Source: Pseudomonas mosselii (lineage in GTDB: Bacteria > Pseudomonadota > Gammaproteobacteria > Pseudomonadales > Pseudomonadaceae). From it: a stretch of DNA of 64,000 nucleotides. Position 1 is the stretch's first letter. Every line of letters begins with the position of its first letter. Of the stretch, positions 54,031 to 63,967 are shown one piece after another. Where the stretch lies: NCBI RefSeq assembly GCF_005796105.1, contig NZ_VAUO01000002.1:852350-916349 (forward strand). The letters are read 5' to 3'. Both the position numbers and the translations under genes were made by a program. The notes under the pieces were generated by a model that had not been told where the DNA came from, did no database searches, and was given only the letters and a program-made list of their open reading frames with translations.

Positions 54031-54602
54031 GGCTGTGCCGCCCGGCGCCGCGACAATTGCAGCACGCTGGGGTGAATGCGCACGCCACTGCGCGCCACCG
54101 AGTCGAGGTTGACCTCGAAAGTCACCTGCGGGTCACCGACCCGCAAGCAGAACAGGCTACCAACGGTGCATGGATCGTCCGCCTCGCTGATGCTCACCAC
54201 CGGCTGCCCGCTGACCTTCTGGAACAGGCGCTCACGCTGATAGGCGTCAAGCTTGCCGATGTACAGCGCATCACAGGCACTGGCCACGCGGGCATCATCT
54301 GCCAGCAAGCGCCTGACTTGCAGCGGCTGCCCGGAGTTCTGCACATTGCCCTTGATCAGGTCGTCGGCGTATTCGGTGGGGCCCACCAGGCAAAGGCGCA
54401 ACGGGTTGGGTTCGCTGGGCCAGCGGGCGTAGCCCAATATGCCCAACACCACCTGGGTCACGGCCTTGGCCCGTTGCTGCGCCTGGGCCTGGGTGACAGC
54501 ATCGTGGGCGCAGGCCATGCCGCTGCCCAGCAACAGCGTGGTTGCCAGCAGCCAACGCGCACTCAGCGTCACGCGTCTCAAGACCGAGACAGCCACTGCC
54601 AT
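54027..54602 (-). CDS. yfiR: Periplasmic inhibitor YfiR
   Basis: 191 residues with a signal peptide (cleavage near residue 32, MACAHD). Four cysteines beyond the signal region, at Cys71, Cys110, Cys145 and Cys152, have the same numbers as in P. aeruginosa YfiR (as recalled), where they form redox-sensitive disulfides. It represses YfiN in the periplasm. ATG 54602 begins the signal peptide. It lies 66 bases downstream of recD on the same strand. Confidence 0.9.
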   Translation of the reverse strand: MAVAVSVLRRVTLSARWLLATTLLLGSGMACAHDAVTQAQAQQRAKAVTQVVLGILGYARWPSEPNPLRLCLVGPTEYADDLIKGNVQNSGQPLQVRRLLADDARVASACDALYIGKLDAYQRERLFQKVSGQPVVSISEADDPCTVGSLFCLRVGDPQVTFEVNLDSVARSGVRIHPSVLQLSRRRAAQP

Positions 54603-54668
54603 GGGGGGAAATCTCTCAGCAGGATTCCAGATAATGCCGCAACAATAGCACACTGCCGCGGTGTGCCA

Positions 54669-56747
54669 TCATCCGACCTGGTCCAACATCAAGCCCGACA
54701 CGCGCCGTACCTTGCGCGCGACAGCCTCTTCGAATACCCCGGCACGCGGCTCGATCAAGCTGAAGCACTGCTTGGCACGGGTAATGCCGGTGTACACCAG
54801 TTCCTTGGTCAACACCGGATTGAGCGCGTCCGGCAGCACCAGCGCGGTGTGGCTGAACTCCGAGCCCTGGGACTTGTGCACGGTCATGGCGAACACGGTC
54901 TCCACTTCACTGAGGCGACTGGGCAAGACGAACCGCACCCCGCCAGAACCATCATTGCGCGCAAAGGCGACACGCAGCAGTGCCTGGCCTTGGTCGTCGG
55001 GCACGCGCAGGGCGATGCCGATATCGCCGTTCATCAGGCCCAGACCGTAATCGTTGCGGGTCACCAGTACCGGGCGACCTTCGTACCAAATTTGCTGGCT
55101 GTCGATCAAACCTGCGCTGTGCAACACCCGCTCGACGCGCTCATTCAGGCCCTCGACGCCCCAGGGGCCCTTGCGCACGGCGCACAGCAGCTGAAAATCA
55201 TCGAAGCTGCGCAGCACAGCGCCGGCCCACTGCTCCCAACCTGGGTCATCGGCAGGCGTGCCAGGTGGCGGGCGCAGACGGCCAATAGCGCGCAAGTAAC
55301 TGCGGTAGCCTTGCGGCCCCTCCGGGCCACGGTCCAGACCATCGAGCAGCAGTCGCTCGAAACGCCGGTCGTGCTCGCCGCCGAGGATCAGGCAGTGCAC
55401 GTCGGCCGGCGCGTCGCCCAGCAGTTCACGGGCCTCACGGGCCTGCTGGCGGTTGACCAAGCGCGCCAGTTGCCCGATACCACTGCCCTCGCCGAAGCGG
55501 CGGGAGTGGCGCAGCATGACGATCTGCTGGGCCAGCGGATGGCGCCCAGCAACGCCCGTACTTAGCCCCGCAGCCGCCAGCGACTGCCCCCCCACCTGCT
55601 CCAGCCAATCGAGCGTCTGTGGCCAGTAGCAACCCTCCTCGGCATCCCGGCACAAATCACCCAGCACCGCGCCGGCTTCGACCGATGCCAGCTGGTCCTT
55701 GTCGCCAAGCAGCACCAGGCGCGCGGCAGGTGGCAAGGCATCAAGCAGGTTGGCCATCATTTCCAGGTCGATCATCGACGCTTCGTCGACCACCAGCACA
55801 TCCAACGGCAACGGGTTGGTCATGTTATGGCGAAAATGCCGCGACCCTGGGCGACTGCCAAGCAGGCGATGGACCGTGCTGACGTCGGTAGGAATCTGCG
55901 CACGCACCTGCTCACCGATCTGTAGCCGCTCGACCTGCTGGCCGATGGACTCGGTCAAGCGCGCAGCCGCCTTGCCGGTGGGCGCCGCCAGGCGGATACG
56001 CAGCGGTCGGCCCTGGGCCACGGCCGGAGCCTGCAACAGCGCCAGCAGGCGCACTACGGTGGTGGTCTTGCCGGTGCCAGGGCCGCCGGTAATCACGCTG
56101 AAGCCGGCGCGGGTCGCCAGGGCGCATGCGAGCTTCTGCCAGTCCACCTCGGCACTCGCAGCATTACTGGCGAACAGTTGCTCCAAACGCACGGCAAGAT
56201 CGTCCTGCTGCGCGTGCTGACGGGCCAGACGTGCGTGCAGGGCAGCATCGATGCGCCGTTCGTAGGCCCAGTAACGCCGTAGGTAAAGGCGCTCGCCGCT
56301 GCATACCAGCGGGCGGGCGCTGTGCCCGGAGGTATCGCCATTGGCCACCAATGGGCTGGCACCGATACGTTGCAGCCAAGTGGACAGATCCAGGCTGGCC
56401 AACAGTTGCGAGGGCAGCAACAAGGGGCCAGCCAGGGCATCGCCCTCCGGCGGCAGCGAGAGGGCAAAATCCGGCTCGGCCAAGGTCTGCGCCACGTCCA
56501 GACACACATGGCCATGCCCTAGTTGGTGGCTGGCCAGCGCTGCCGCCAGCAGCACCAGCGGGTCGCTACCCGGCGCGCGCTCTTCGAGAAAACTCACGAA
56601 TGCGCGGTCCAGGGCACGCAGCCAGCCGCGCTCGACCCAACGGTCGAGCAGCGCCAGAAGATCGTGGCTGCGCTGCAACGGCGCCAGGGCACTGAGGTGC
56701 TCGGCCTGCAACGCGGTGGGCAGCAGATCGTCCAGGCTTCGGCTCAT
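54669..56747 (-). CDS. recD: Exonuclease V alpha subunit RecD
   Basis: 692 residues, a superfamily 1 5'-3' helicase. Walker A is GGPGTGKTTTVVRLL, about residue 220; Walker B region DEASMIDL; C-terminal motif KSQGSEF. The start ATG overlaps the recB stop (ATGA), so the two are coupled. It acts with RecB and RecC in DNA-break resection. Confidence 0.96.
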   Translation of the reverse strand: MSRSLDDLLPTALQAEHLSALAPLQRSHDLLALLDRWVERGWLRALDRAFVSFLEERAPGSDPLVLLAAALASHQLGHGHVCLDVAQTLAEPDFALSLPPEGDALAGPLLLPSQLLASLDLSTWLQRIGASPLVANGDTSGHSARPLVCSGERLYLRRYWAYERRIDAALHARLARQHAQQDDLAVRLEQLFASNAASAEVDWQKLACALATRAGFSVITGGPGTGKTTTVVRLLALLQAPAVAQGRPLRIRLAAPTGKAAARLTESIGQQVERLQIGEQVRAQIPTDVSTVHRLLGSRPGSRHFRHNMTNPLPLDVLVVDEASMIDLEMMANLLDALPPAARLVLLGDKDQLASVEAGAVLGDLCRDAEEGCYWPQTLDWLEQVGGQSLAAAGLSTGVAGRHPLAQQIVMLRHSRRFGEGSGIGQLARLVNRQQAREARELLGDAPADVHCLILGGEHDRRFERLLLDGLDRGPEGPQGYRSYLRAIGRLRPPPGTPADDPGWEQWAGAVLRSFDDFQLLCAVRKGPWGVEGLNERVERVLHSAGLIDSQQIWYEGRPVLVTRNDYGLGLMNGDIGIALRVPDDQGQALLRVAFARNDGSGGVRFVLPSRLSEVETVFAMTVHKSQGSEFSHTALVLPDALNPVLTKELVYTGITRAKQCFSLIEPRAGVFEEAVARKVRRVSGLMLDQVG

Positions 56748-59700
56748 GGCGCGGCTCCGGCAAACAAGTCCTGTTGGTCGGGCGTGTGCTCACCGCGGAA
56801 CAACGCATCGAGAGCCTCGATCAGCGCACGCGGCGGGCGCGCATGGTAAAGCCCGTGGCCCGCAGCGCTCACACCGCGCAGGAAAATGAACAAGGCACCG
56901 CCCACATGGCGGTCGTAATCGTAGTCGGGCAAACGTGCACGCAATTGCCGATGCAGGGCGAGCAGGTAAAGCACGTACTGCAAGTCGTAACGGTGCTCGA
57001 GAATCGACTGCTCCATCGCCAAGGCAGCGTACGCCTGAACGTCGGGGCCCAGCCAGTTGGACTTGTAGTCGGCCACGTAATAGCGTCCGTCCAGCTCGAA
57101 GGCCAGGTCGATGAAACCCTTGAACATGCCGTTGAGCTGAGTAGGCTGCGCGGCCGGGCGCGCCGCGCCAGCGTGGGTGTGGCGCACCACCAGTTGGTCG
57201 AGACGCTGGGTGTCGACCTGATGGCTGGCGAACCAGAACTCCATTTCGATCTGGTACTGACTCAAGCCCGCGAGGGTGAGACTGCCTTGGGCCAGGGGCA
57301 TAGGTTGAACCAACATCTGCTCGAGCCATTGGCTGAGCGTAGGAATCCAGCCGGTCCAGTCGCGCCGGTTGCAGCGCCGACCGACGGTACGCTCGATCCG
57401 CTCAGGGTCGGCACTGATGTCGGCGAAACCTTCGCTGCCGGCCCACTCCAGCAGGCCGTGCAGGAAGGTGCCTGGCGCTGGGCCTCGGGGAAAGCGATGA
57501 ATGTCGCCGGCCTCGGCCGGCACTTCGCGTAGCAATTGACTGTCGAGCGGTTCGTCGTCCAACAGTTGCTGCGCCTGGGAGCTATCGGCAATGAGGGTCT
57601 GGTCACCGACGCGCAGGGCGCTGTAGGAGGCGATCCACCAATGCTCAGCGGCGGCCCGACGAGGCTTGCGCGCCGGCAGCAGCTCGCGCTGGCTGAGCGG
57701 TATACGGTAGCGCTGTTCGTCCGCCTCCGGCAGCGGCATGCTGACGATGGCCGAACTGCCCGCGCCGAGTGCCTGCAACCACTCGCCCAACTGAGCGGAA
57801 CTGGCCAGCGGCTGGCCCCCCCCGAGCAGATAGCCCAAGGCCGAGCGATGCAGTTGCGAGGTGCGCTGGGTGCCGCGCTTGAGATCGGCGACGCCCAACC
57901 AGCACGCGTACTGCGCCCGGGTCAGAGCCACGTAGAGCAAGCGCAGGTCTTCGGCTAAGCGTTCGTCGTCGGCGCGTTCGATCTGCCCGGCGTCCGGCGT
58001 CAGCGTGAGATGACCAACGCCTTCGTCGTCGTGCCAGGCCAGCGGCAGGCGGCTGCCGTCCACCGGCTTGCTGGTGCAGATGAACGGCAGGTACACCAAC
58101 GGGTATTCGAGGCCCTTGGACTTGTGAATGGTCACCACCTTGACCAGTTGCTCGTCGCTTTCCAGGCGCAGGATCTGCTCTTCGCCGGCCTGCGCGGCGT
58201 TGGCCAGGTGCTCAGCGAGGTGACGGATCAGCGCTTGTTCGCCATCTAGCTCAGCAGCCGCCTGTTGCAACAGCTCGGCCAGGTGCAGCAGGTTGGTCAG
58301 CACCCGTTCGCCGTCGCTACGGCCCATTAGATTGCGCGGCAGCTGGAAGTCGTGCAGCAGGCGGCGCAGCATCGGCAGCACGCCCTGGCGCTGCCAGATG
58401 TCGCGGTATCGGCGGAAAGCCATGACCCAGTTTTCCCAGACCCGCTCGTCCTGACTCAGCCGCTCCAGTTCCAGCAGGGGCAGGTCAAGCGTCAGGCTCG
58501 CCAGAGCCGCCTTGAGCAGGCGTTCGGCATCAGGCTCGGCGCAGGCCTTAAGCCAAGCCAGCAGGTCATGCGCCTCTTGCGCGGCGAACACCGAGTCCTT
58601 GTCGGACAGGTACACGCTGCGCACATCGCGGGCCGCAAGTTCGCTACGAACCAACTGCGCCTCGCGGCCATCACGGACCAAAATGGCGATATCGGACGGC
58701 TGGCATGCTCGAAGTACCCCGTCATCTGCGGCAAAGCCACTGACGCCCTGCTGGCCGCCGTTGAGCAACATGGCGATATGGCTGGCGCAGCTGGCGGCCA
58801 GGCGCTGACGGTAGACGGTACTGGAAACCGGCTCATCGCTCGGCAGTTGCCAGCAGTGCAACGCAGCGCATGGCTGGCCGTCGACCAGCAGGCGTTCGTC
58901 ACGCCCCTTTGCCTGCACCTCGATGAACGGTAGCGGGTTGTCCCCAGATGTGCGGAACAGGAACGCACCGCGCCCCTCCTCGCGCACTTCAGCCTGCATG
59001 AAAACCCGATTGACTGCCTTGACCATCGCATCGCTGGAACGGTAGTTGGTGTCCAGGCTGTGCAGACGTCCGGCAGTGGCGCGGCGGGCAGCCAGGTAGG
59101 TGAAGATGTCGGCGCCGCGGAAGGCGTAGATGGCCTGCTTGGGATCACCGATCATGAACAGGCCGGTGTCCGGGTTGTTCTCGCTGATGCGATAGATGCG
59201 CTCGAAAATGCCGTACTGCACCGGGTCGGTGTCCTGGAATTCATCGATCAGCGCAACCGGGAACTGCTCGCGAATCAGGCCGGCCAGGCGCTCGCCAGCG
59301 TCGCTGCGCAATGCGTGCTGCAGGCGCAGGAGCATGTCATCGAAGCCCATCTCGGCGCGGCGACGCTTCTCCATCTCGAAGCGTGCGGCCACCCAGCCGG
59401 CGGCATGCTCAAGCAAGCGCGCATCGGGACTGGCAAGGCCCTGCAACTGATCGGGCAGCCCTTGCATGGCCTGCAGCCCCGGATGCTCGGGCGGCTCACC
59501 GCTCTTCCATGCTTCAGCCATGCCGCTAGGGGTCAGGCGGGTGAAACCGGTGCCGAGGTCCAGCTCCATGGCGCCCTCGTCAGCGGCCCACGTACGCAGC
59601 TTGTCGAACCAGGGCTCGAAATAACGAGCCTGTAACTTGCGACCATCGACCTGTTTGGCGGCCACCGCGTCGCGGCAGATCTGTTGCAGCTCATCGGCCC

Positions 59701-60415
59701 AAGCGCTCCAAGGCGCCTTGAGCTGGTTCAACTGTTCGGCGCGCTCACGCAAGGCGGCTTCGATCAGCACCTGTGGCGCCAGTTCGTCAGCCTGCTCGCG
59801 TACCCGCCCGAACAACGGCCGAATCCGCGGTAGCAGTGCATCGGGGCTCGCCCAATTGTCACGTACCCAAGCCAGGGACTCGCCGCGCAGGTCATAGCAG
59901 AAGCGCCGCCAGTAGTCGCGTACTACCTGACCGAGCAAGGCGCTATGGTCGGTTTCCAGGCTCTGGGTGAACAAGCTGCCGCTGTCAAAGGCGTGCTCGC
60001 GCAACATGCGCTGACACCAGCCATGGATGGTCGAAACGGCAGCCTCGTCCATCCACTGCACAGCGACTTCCAGGCGGCTGGCGCAACGCGGCCAATGCTC
60101 TGCGGGATAATCCTCACGCAGCAGGTGCAACAGCGGATCGGCACCCTCCAGTTCACCACGAAAGAACCTTGCCGCCTCGGCCAGGCGCGCGCGGATTCGT
60201 TCGCGCAGCTCTTTGGTGGCGGCATCGGTGAAGGTCACCACGAGGATCTGCGGCGGCAGCAATTCACGCCCAAAACCCTGTTCTGCGCCATGCCCGAGGA
60301 TCAGTCGCAGGTACAGGGCCGAGATGGTGAAGGTCTTGCCCGTGCCGGCGCTGGCCTCGATCAGTTGGCTGCCGTGCAAGGGAAAACTCAGGGCCAGTGG
60401 GCGGGCCTGGCTCAT
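56744..60415 (-). CDS. recB: Exonuclease V beta subunit RecB
   Basis: 1223 residues. A UvrD-like 3'-5' helicase with Walker A ASAGTGKTFTI near residue 20 and IDEFQDTDP near 393, and a C-terminal nuclease with FIDLAFELDGRYYVADYKSN (Asp-Asp-Lys catalytic set). It overlaps recC by four bases (ATGA) and recD likewise. It supplies the slow helicase and single nuclease site of RecBCD. Confidence 0.97.
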   Translation of the reverse strand: MSQARPLALSFPLHGSQLIEASAGTGKTFTISALYLRLILGHGAEQGFGRELLPPQILVVTFTDAATKELRERIRARLAEAARFFRGELEGADPLLHLLREDYPAEHWPRCASRLEVAVQWMDEAAVSTIHGWCQRMLREHAFDSGSLFTQSLETDHSALLGQVVRDYWRRFCYDLRGESLAWVRDNWASPDALLPRIRPLFGRVREQADELAPQVLIEAALRERAEQLNQLKAPWSAWADELQQICRDAVAAKQVDGRKLQARYFEPWFDKLRTWAADEGAMELDLGTGFTRLTPSGMAEAWKSGEPPEHPGLQAMQGLPDQLQGLASPDARLLEHAAGWVAARFEMEKRRRAEMGFDDMLLRLQHALRSDAGERLAGLIREQFPVALIDEFQDTDPVQYGIFERIYRISENNPDTGLFMIGDPKQAIYAFRGADIFTYLAARRATAGRLHSLDTNYRSSDAMVKAVNRVFMQAEVREEGRGAFLFRTSGDNPLPFIEVQAKGRDERLLVDGQPCAALHCWQLPSDEPVSSTVYRQRLAASCASHIAMLLNGGQQGVSGFAADDGVLRACQPSDIAILVRDGREAQLVRSELAARDVRSVYLSDKDSVFAAQEAHDLLAWLKACAEPDAERLLKAALASLTLDLPLLELERLSQDERVWENWVMAFRRYRDIWQRQGVLPMLRRLLHDFQLPRNLMGRSDGERVLTNLLHLAELLQQAAAELDGEQALIRHLAEHLANAAQAGEEQILRLESDEQLVKVVTIHKSKGLEYPLVYLPFICTSKPVDGSRLPLAWHDDEGVGHLTLTPDAGQIERADDERLAEDLRLLYVALTRAQYACWLGVADLKRGTQRTSQLHRSALGYLLGGGQPLASSAQLGEWLQALGAGSSAIVSMPLPEADEQRYRIPLSQRELLPARKPRRAAAEHWWIASYSALRVGDQTLIADSSQAQQLLDDEPLDSQLLREVPAEAGDIHRFPRGPAPGTFLHGLLEWAGSEGFADISADPERIERTVGRRCNRRDWTGWIPTLSQWLEQMLVQPMPLAQGSLTLAGLSQYQIEMEFWFASHQVDTQRLDQLVVRHTHAGAARPAAQPTQLNGMFKGFIDLAFELDGRYYVADYKSNWLGPDVQAYAALAMEQSILEHRYDLQYVLYLLALHRQLRARLPDYDYDRHVGGALFIFLRGVSAAGHGLYHARPPRALIEALDALFRGEHTPDQQDLFAGAAP

Positions 60416-63400
60416 TGAGCACTCTCCGGGTTACCAAGGGTCTGCCAGGGGGCAGCGAACAGGGGGCGGTACAGGGTTTCGCACCAACCTTCGAAGGTTT
60501 CGTCCAGGGTCAGCGCAGCGAAGTCCCTATACTGACGGGCCAAGGCCAGGCTTTCGGCACGCTCGCCGAAGCTGTTCTGGCCATCGCCTTCATAGGCACG
60601 TTGGGCGGCGGCCAGGGCTTTATCCGGGTCGCTCTGCGCAAGCCAGGCGAAAGCGGTCTTGGCCGCGACGGGCAAGGGCGCATTCATAGCCGCCTGACGC
60701 GCCACCAACAACTCGCCAAGCCGTTCAGCGGCTTGCTCGATTGGCACAGGGGCAAGCAACAAGGTCAAGTCGCTGGCCACCAATGCACTGTACAGCGGAT
60801 ACCCAGACGCGCAGGCCGCCAGGTGCATGACCCAAGCCGGGATCAGGCGTTGCCACTTCAGGGCATTGCGCCCCGCACTGAGGGTATTAGGCACGGTGTC
60901 GATGCTCAACAGGCTTTGATCCTCGGCCTGGTACACACGGCCCAACCAGCCTTCGAGCCGGTGCTGGGCATGCGCGAAGTGGATCGGCAGGGCGCCGTCG
61001 ACCACGTCCGGCCAGCGTTGCAACAACTGTCGATGGCGTTGCAGCAGGTCGGGCAGCGGCTCGATCAGCTCGGCCTGAACGGCTTCGCCGAAACCTGCCA
61101 AGGGCAGCAAGCCACAGGCTTGCAGGCGGCGCGCCTGGCTCTGCAGCGCCTGCTCTACGTTGTCTGGATCGGCCAATGCGGCGCCGAGCAGGCGCTCGCT
61201 CAAGCCATAGCGTTGCAACGCATCGAGCACGAAGGGCTCTTCGTCGGGGGTGGGAGCCTCCAAGGCCTCGAAGAACACTTTCAGGCGCTGGCTGAAGAAA
61301 TGCCTGACCGGATGACGCAGAAAGTCCTGCAACTGCGTCAGTGTCAGGGGCTCATCGCTGTTGTAGGGGGGCAACGCGCGCTGCTCGGTCCGGTGGGCGG
61401 CATCAGCCTCATGCAGGGCGAGCCACTCATGGGCGAAGCTGAACAATGGGCTGCCCTTCTGGAAGTAACGCAGGCTGAAAGGCTGCAACGGATGCTCCTG
61501 GGTGAGCGCGTGCAGCAATTGCTGACCTGGATCGTCCTTGAGCCCAGATTGCGCGCCTGCCAGTTGCCATCCGGCGGCCAGGTGATCGCGCAGTTGTCCG
61601 ATCAACACCGACGCCGGGCGCTCGCTATTATCGCGAATGCTGCGGCCTACCCAGCTCACGTACAACTGATCACGCGCTGACAGCAAGGCTTCGAGCAGCA
61701 GGTAGCGGTCGTCTTCGCGACGCGAACGATCGCCAGGGCGATAGTCGCTGGCCATCAGGTCGAAGTCGAGCGGAGGCTGAGCGCGCGGGTAGTCACCGTC
61801 GTTCATGCCCAGCAGGCAGACCACTCGGAACGGGATCGCACGCATGGGCATCAGGGTGCAGAAGTTCACCGAACCTGCGAGAAAGCGCTGGGACAGCTTG
61901 CCCTGGTCGAGGCCGGACAACCAGGCTTCGCGAACGACGGTCAGCGGCAGTGGATCGTGCAGGCCGACCGATTCGCAGGTTTCCAGCCAGGTATCACGCA
62001 GGTCCTGCAACTGAGCCAGCAAGAGTTCGTCGTGTTCATCCTCGGCAAGGAAAAAGACCTGGAGCAAGGCGTGCAGGCGCTCGCCCCAATCAGTGGCGCT
62101 TGCCGGTTGCGACAACGTCTGGCAGGCCACCTCAAGGGCGTCGAGCAACGCTACCAGTGGGCCTATCAACGCCGCATCGAGGCCGCCGATTTCGTCATAA
62201 GGTTCAATGCCATCGCAACTTTCTCCAGTGCCCACGGCATAACCCAGGAGCATCCGCCGCAGGCCGAATCGCCAACTGTTCTGCTCCAACCCCTCGGGTA
62301 AACCGAGGCTCGCGCGCTGCTCGGCACTCAGTCCCCAACGGATGCCTGCACCTTCGATCCAGCGGTGCAGGGTCGGCAGGTCGCTTTCCTGGATAGCGAA
62401 GCGGGCTCGCAAGGCGGGAACATCCAGCAGATCAAGCACTTCGCTCACGGCAAAGCGGCTATCGGGCAACTTGAGCAGGTGCTCCAGGGCGATCAGCAAG
62501 GGTTCGCGACCGCGCTGGCCTTGGTCGGTCAGGGTGAACGGAATATAACGCGGGTCGTTGCGCTCCAGTTGGCCGAAAACCGCGCGGATATGCGGGGCAT
62601 AAGCATCAATGGCCGGGAGCATGACAATGACATCCCGCGGACGCAGAGTTGGATCGGCGCTGAAACGGGCCAGCAACTGATCGTGGAGAATTTCAACTTC
62701 GCGCTGGGCACTGTGGGCCACATGGAAGCGCATCGAGCGGTCTTTCGTCGGGTCGACCGGTGGCCACTGTTCACGGGTTTCGGCCAGCGGGCGCAGTTCA
62801 AGAATATCGTCCTGCAGCTGATTGAGCAGGTTGCCTGGGGTGGCGTCGCTGAACAAGTCAATGCGACCGTCGCTGAATACGCCTTGATAGCTCCCTGGGT
62901 CATCGTAGCTGTCGAGCAGGTTGATGTAGTCGCGGCCTTGTTTACCCCAGGCCGCCAATAGCGGATGGGCATGCTGGTGCAACAGTTCGTCGTCCAGTTG
63001 CAAGGGCATGCCTTGTTTACGCTGCTGACGCTTGTACTGGTGACGCAGAAGGTCTTTGTCGGCAACGATGTCGCCCCAGTGGTGACGGCAAGGGTTGTGC
63101 ACACACAGCAGCACTTGGCTGAACCTCGCGAGCCCTGCCAGAGCTTCGAGGATCTGCGCGGGCAGCGACGAAATGCCGAAGACGATCAGGCGTGCTGGCA
63201 GGCCTTGGGGGGCTTGTTGCAAAGCATTGATGCGCTCGACGAAGCGCTGGTGCACACCGGCGCGGCTCTGGGCCATGCCCTCTTCACCGACGTCCTCCAG
63301 CAGGATGCGCCAAAGCTCGGCCTGCCAACGGTTGCCGCTGGCCAATGGCTTGCGCTCGCCGCGCGCGGTATTGAGCACATGATCGCCAGCAGCCCAGTCC

Positions 63401-63894
63401 TTGAGCCAGTCGGCGCGGTACACCTGGTATTGGTCGAACAGGTCAGCCAGACGTTCAGCCAGTTGGTAGCGCTTGCGCAGATCGCTGTCATCGGTGAGAA
63501 AACGGCGCAGCGGCTCGAAATACGGGCGTTCGATCACCTCAGGGAGCAGGCGCATGAGGCGCCAGGTCAAGGGTGCCTTGTCGAGCAACGACACTTCAGG
63601 GATTTCATCGCGCCCCAGCACACGCCGATAAAGTTGCCACATGAAACTGCCAGGAAGTTGCACATCAATGGCCGCTGCGATGCCACAACCGCCTTGATCA
63701 CCGTCTTGCGGATTTTCAGCCAGAGCCAGCTTCAACCACTGGGCAATGCCGTTGCTCTGGACCAGGGCGATTTCGTTTTCCAGCGGAGCTAGCGGGTAGC
63801 GGCGCATCACACTCACGACCAAGCTACGCAGTTCATCAAGGCGATTACCTTGGACGATCATGAAGCCTGGGTGCAGTGAAGTAGTGCGGGCCAT
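60412..63894 (-). CDS. recC: Exonuclease V gamma subunit RecC
   Basis: 1160 residues, a helicase-like fold that has lost ATPase function and reads Chi. The N-terminus MARTTSLHPGFMIVQGNRLDELR and mid-protein NDGDYPRAQPPLDFDLMA are canonical. ATG 63894 is the family start; the reading frame extends further upstream without homology. It is the first gene of recC-recB-recD on this strand; its promoter lies at 63895-63967. Confidence 0.96.
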   Translation of the reverse strand: MARTTSLHPGFMIVQGNRLDELRSLVVSVMRRYPLAPLENEIALVQSNGIAQWLKLALAENPQDGDQGGCGIAAAIDVQLPGSFMWQLYRRVLGRDEIPEVSLLDKAPLTWRLMRLLPEVIERPYFEPLRRFLTDDSDLRKRYQLAERLADLFDQYQVYRADWLKDWAAGDHVLNTARGERKPLASGNRWQAELWRILLEDVGEEGMAQSRAGVHQRFVERINALQQAPQGLPARLIVFGISSLPAQILEALAGLARFSQVLLCVHNPCRHHWGDIVADKDLLRHQYKRQQRKQGMPLQLDDELLHQHAHPLLAAWGKQGRDYINLLDSYDDPGSYQGVFSDGRIDLFSDATPGNLLNQLQDDILELRPLAETREQWPPVDPTKDRSMRFHVAHSAQREVEILHDQLLARFSADPTLRPRDVIVMLPAIDAYAPHIRAVFGQLERNDPRYIPFTLTDQGQRGREPLLIALEHLLKLPDSRFAVSEVLDLLDVPALRARFAIQESDLPTLHRWIEGAGIRWGLSAEQRASLGLPEGLEQNSWRFGLRRMLLGYAVGTGESCDGIEPYDEIGGLDAALIGPLVALLDALEVACQTLSQPASATDWGERLHALLQVFFLAEDEHDELLLAQLQDLRDTWLETCESVGLHDPLPLTVVREAWLSGLDQGKLSQRFLAGSVNFCTLMPMRAIPFRVVCLLGMNDGDYPRAQPPLDFDLMASDYRPGDRSRREDDRYLLLEALLSARDQLYVSWVGRSIRDNSERPASVLIGQLRDHLAAGWQLAGAQSGLKDDPGQQLLHALTQEHPLQPFSLRYFQKGSPLFSFAHEWLALHEADAAHRTEQRALPPYNSDEPLTLTQLQDFLRHPVRHFFSQRLKVFFEALEAPTPDEEPFVLDALQRYGLSERLLGAALADPDNVEQALQSQARRLQACGLLPLAGFGEAVQAELIEPLPDLLQRHRQLLQRWPDVVDGALPIHFAHAQHRLEGWLGRVYQAEDQSLLSIDTVPNTLSAGRNALKWQRLIPAWVMHLAACASGYPLYSALVASDLTLLLAPVPIEQAAERLGELLVARQAAMNAPLPVAAKTAFAWLAQSDPDKALAAAQRAYEGDGQNSFGERAESLALARQYRDFAALTLDETFEGWCETLYRPLFAAPWQTLGNPESAQ

Positions 63895-63967
63895 TGAATA
63901 CGCTCTGGGGCAGGTGGTTCTGCTGGAAACCATATCACGGGCGATACTTTTCCGAGCCGGAAAAGAC

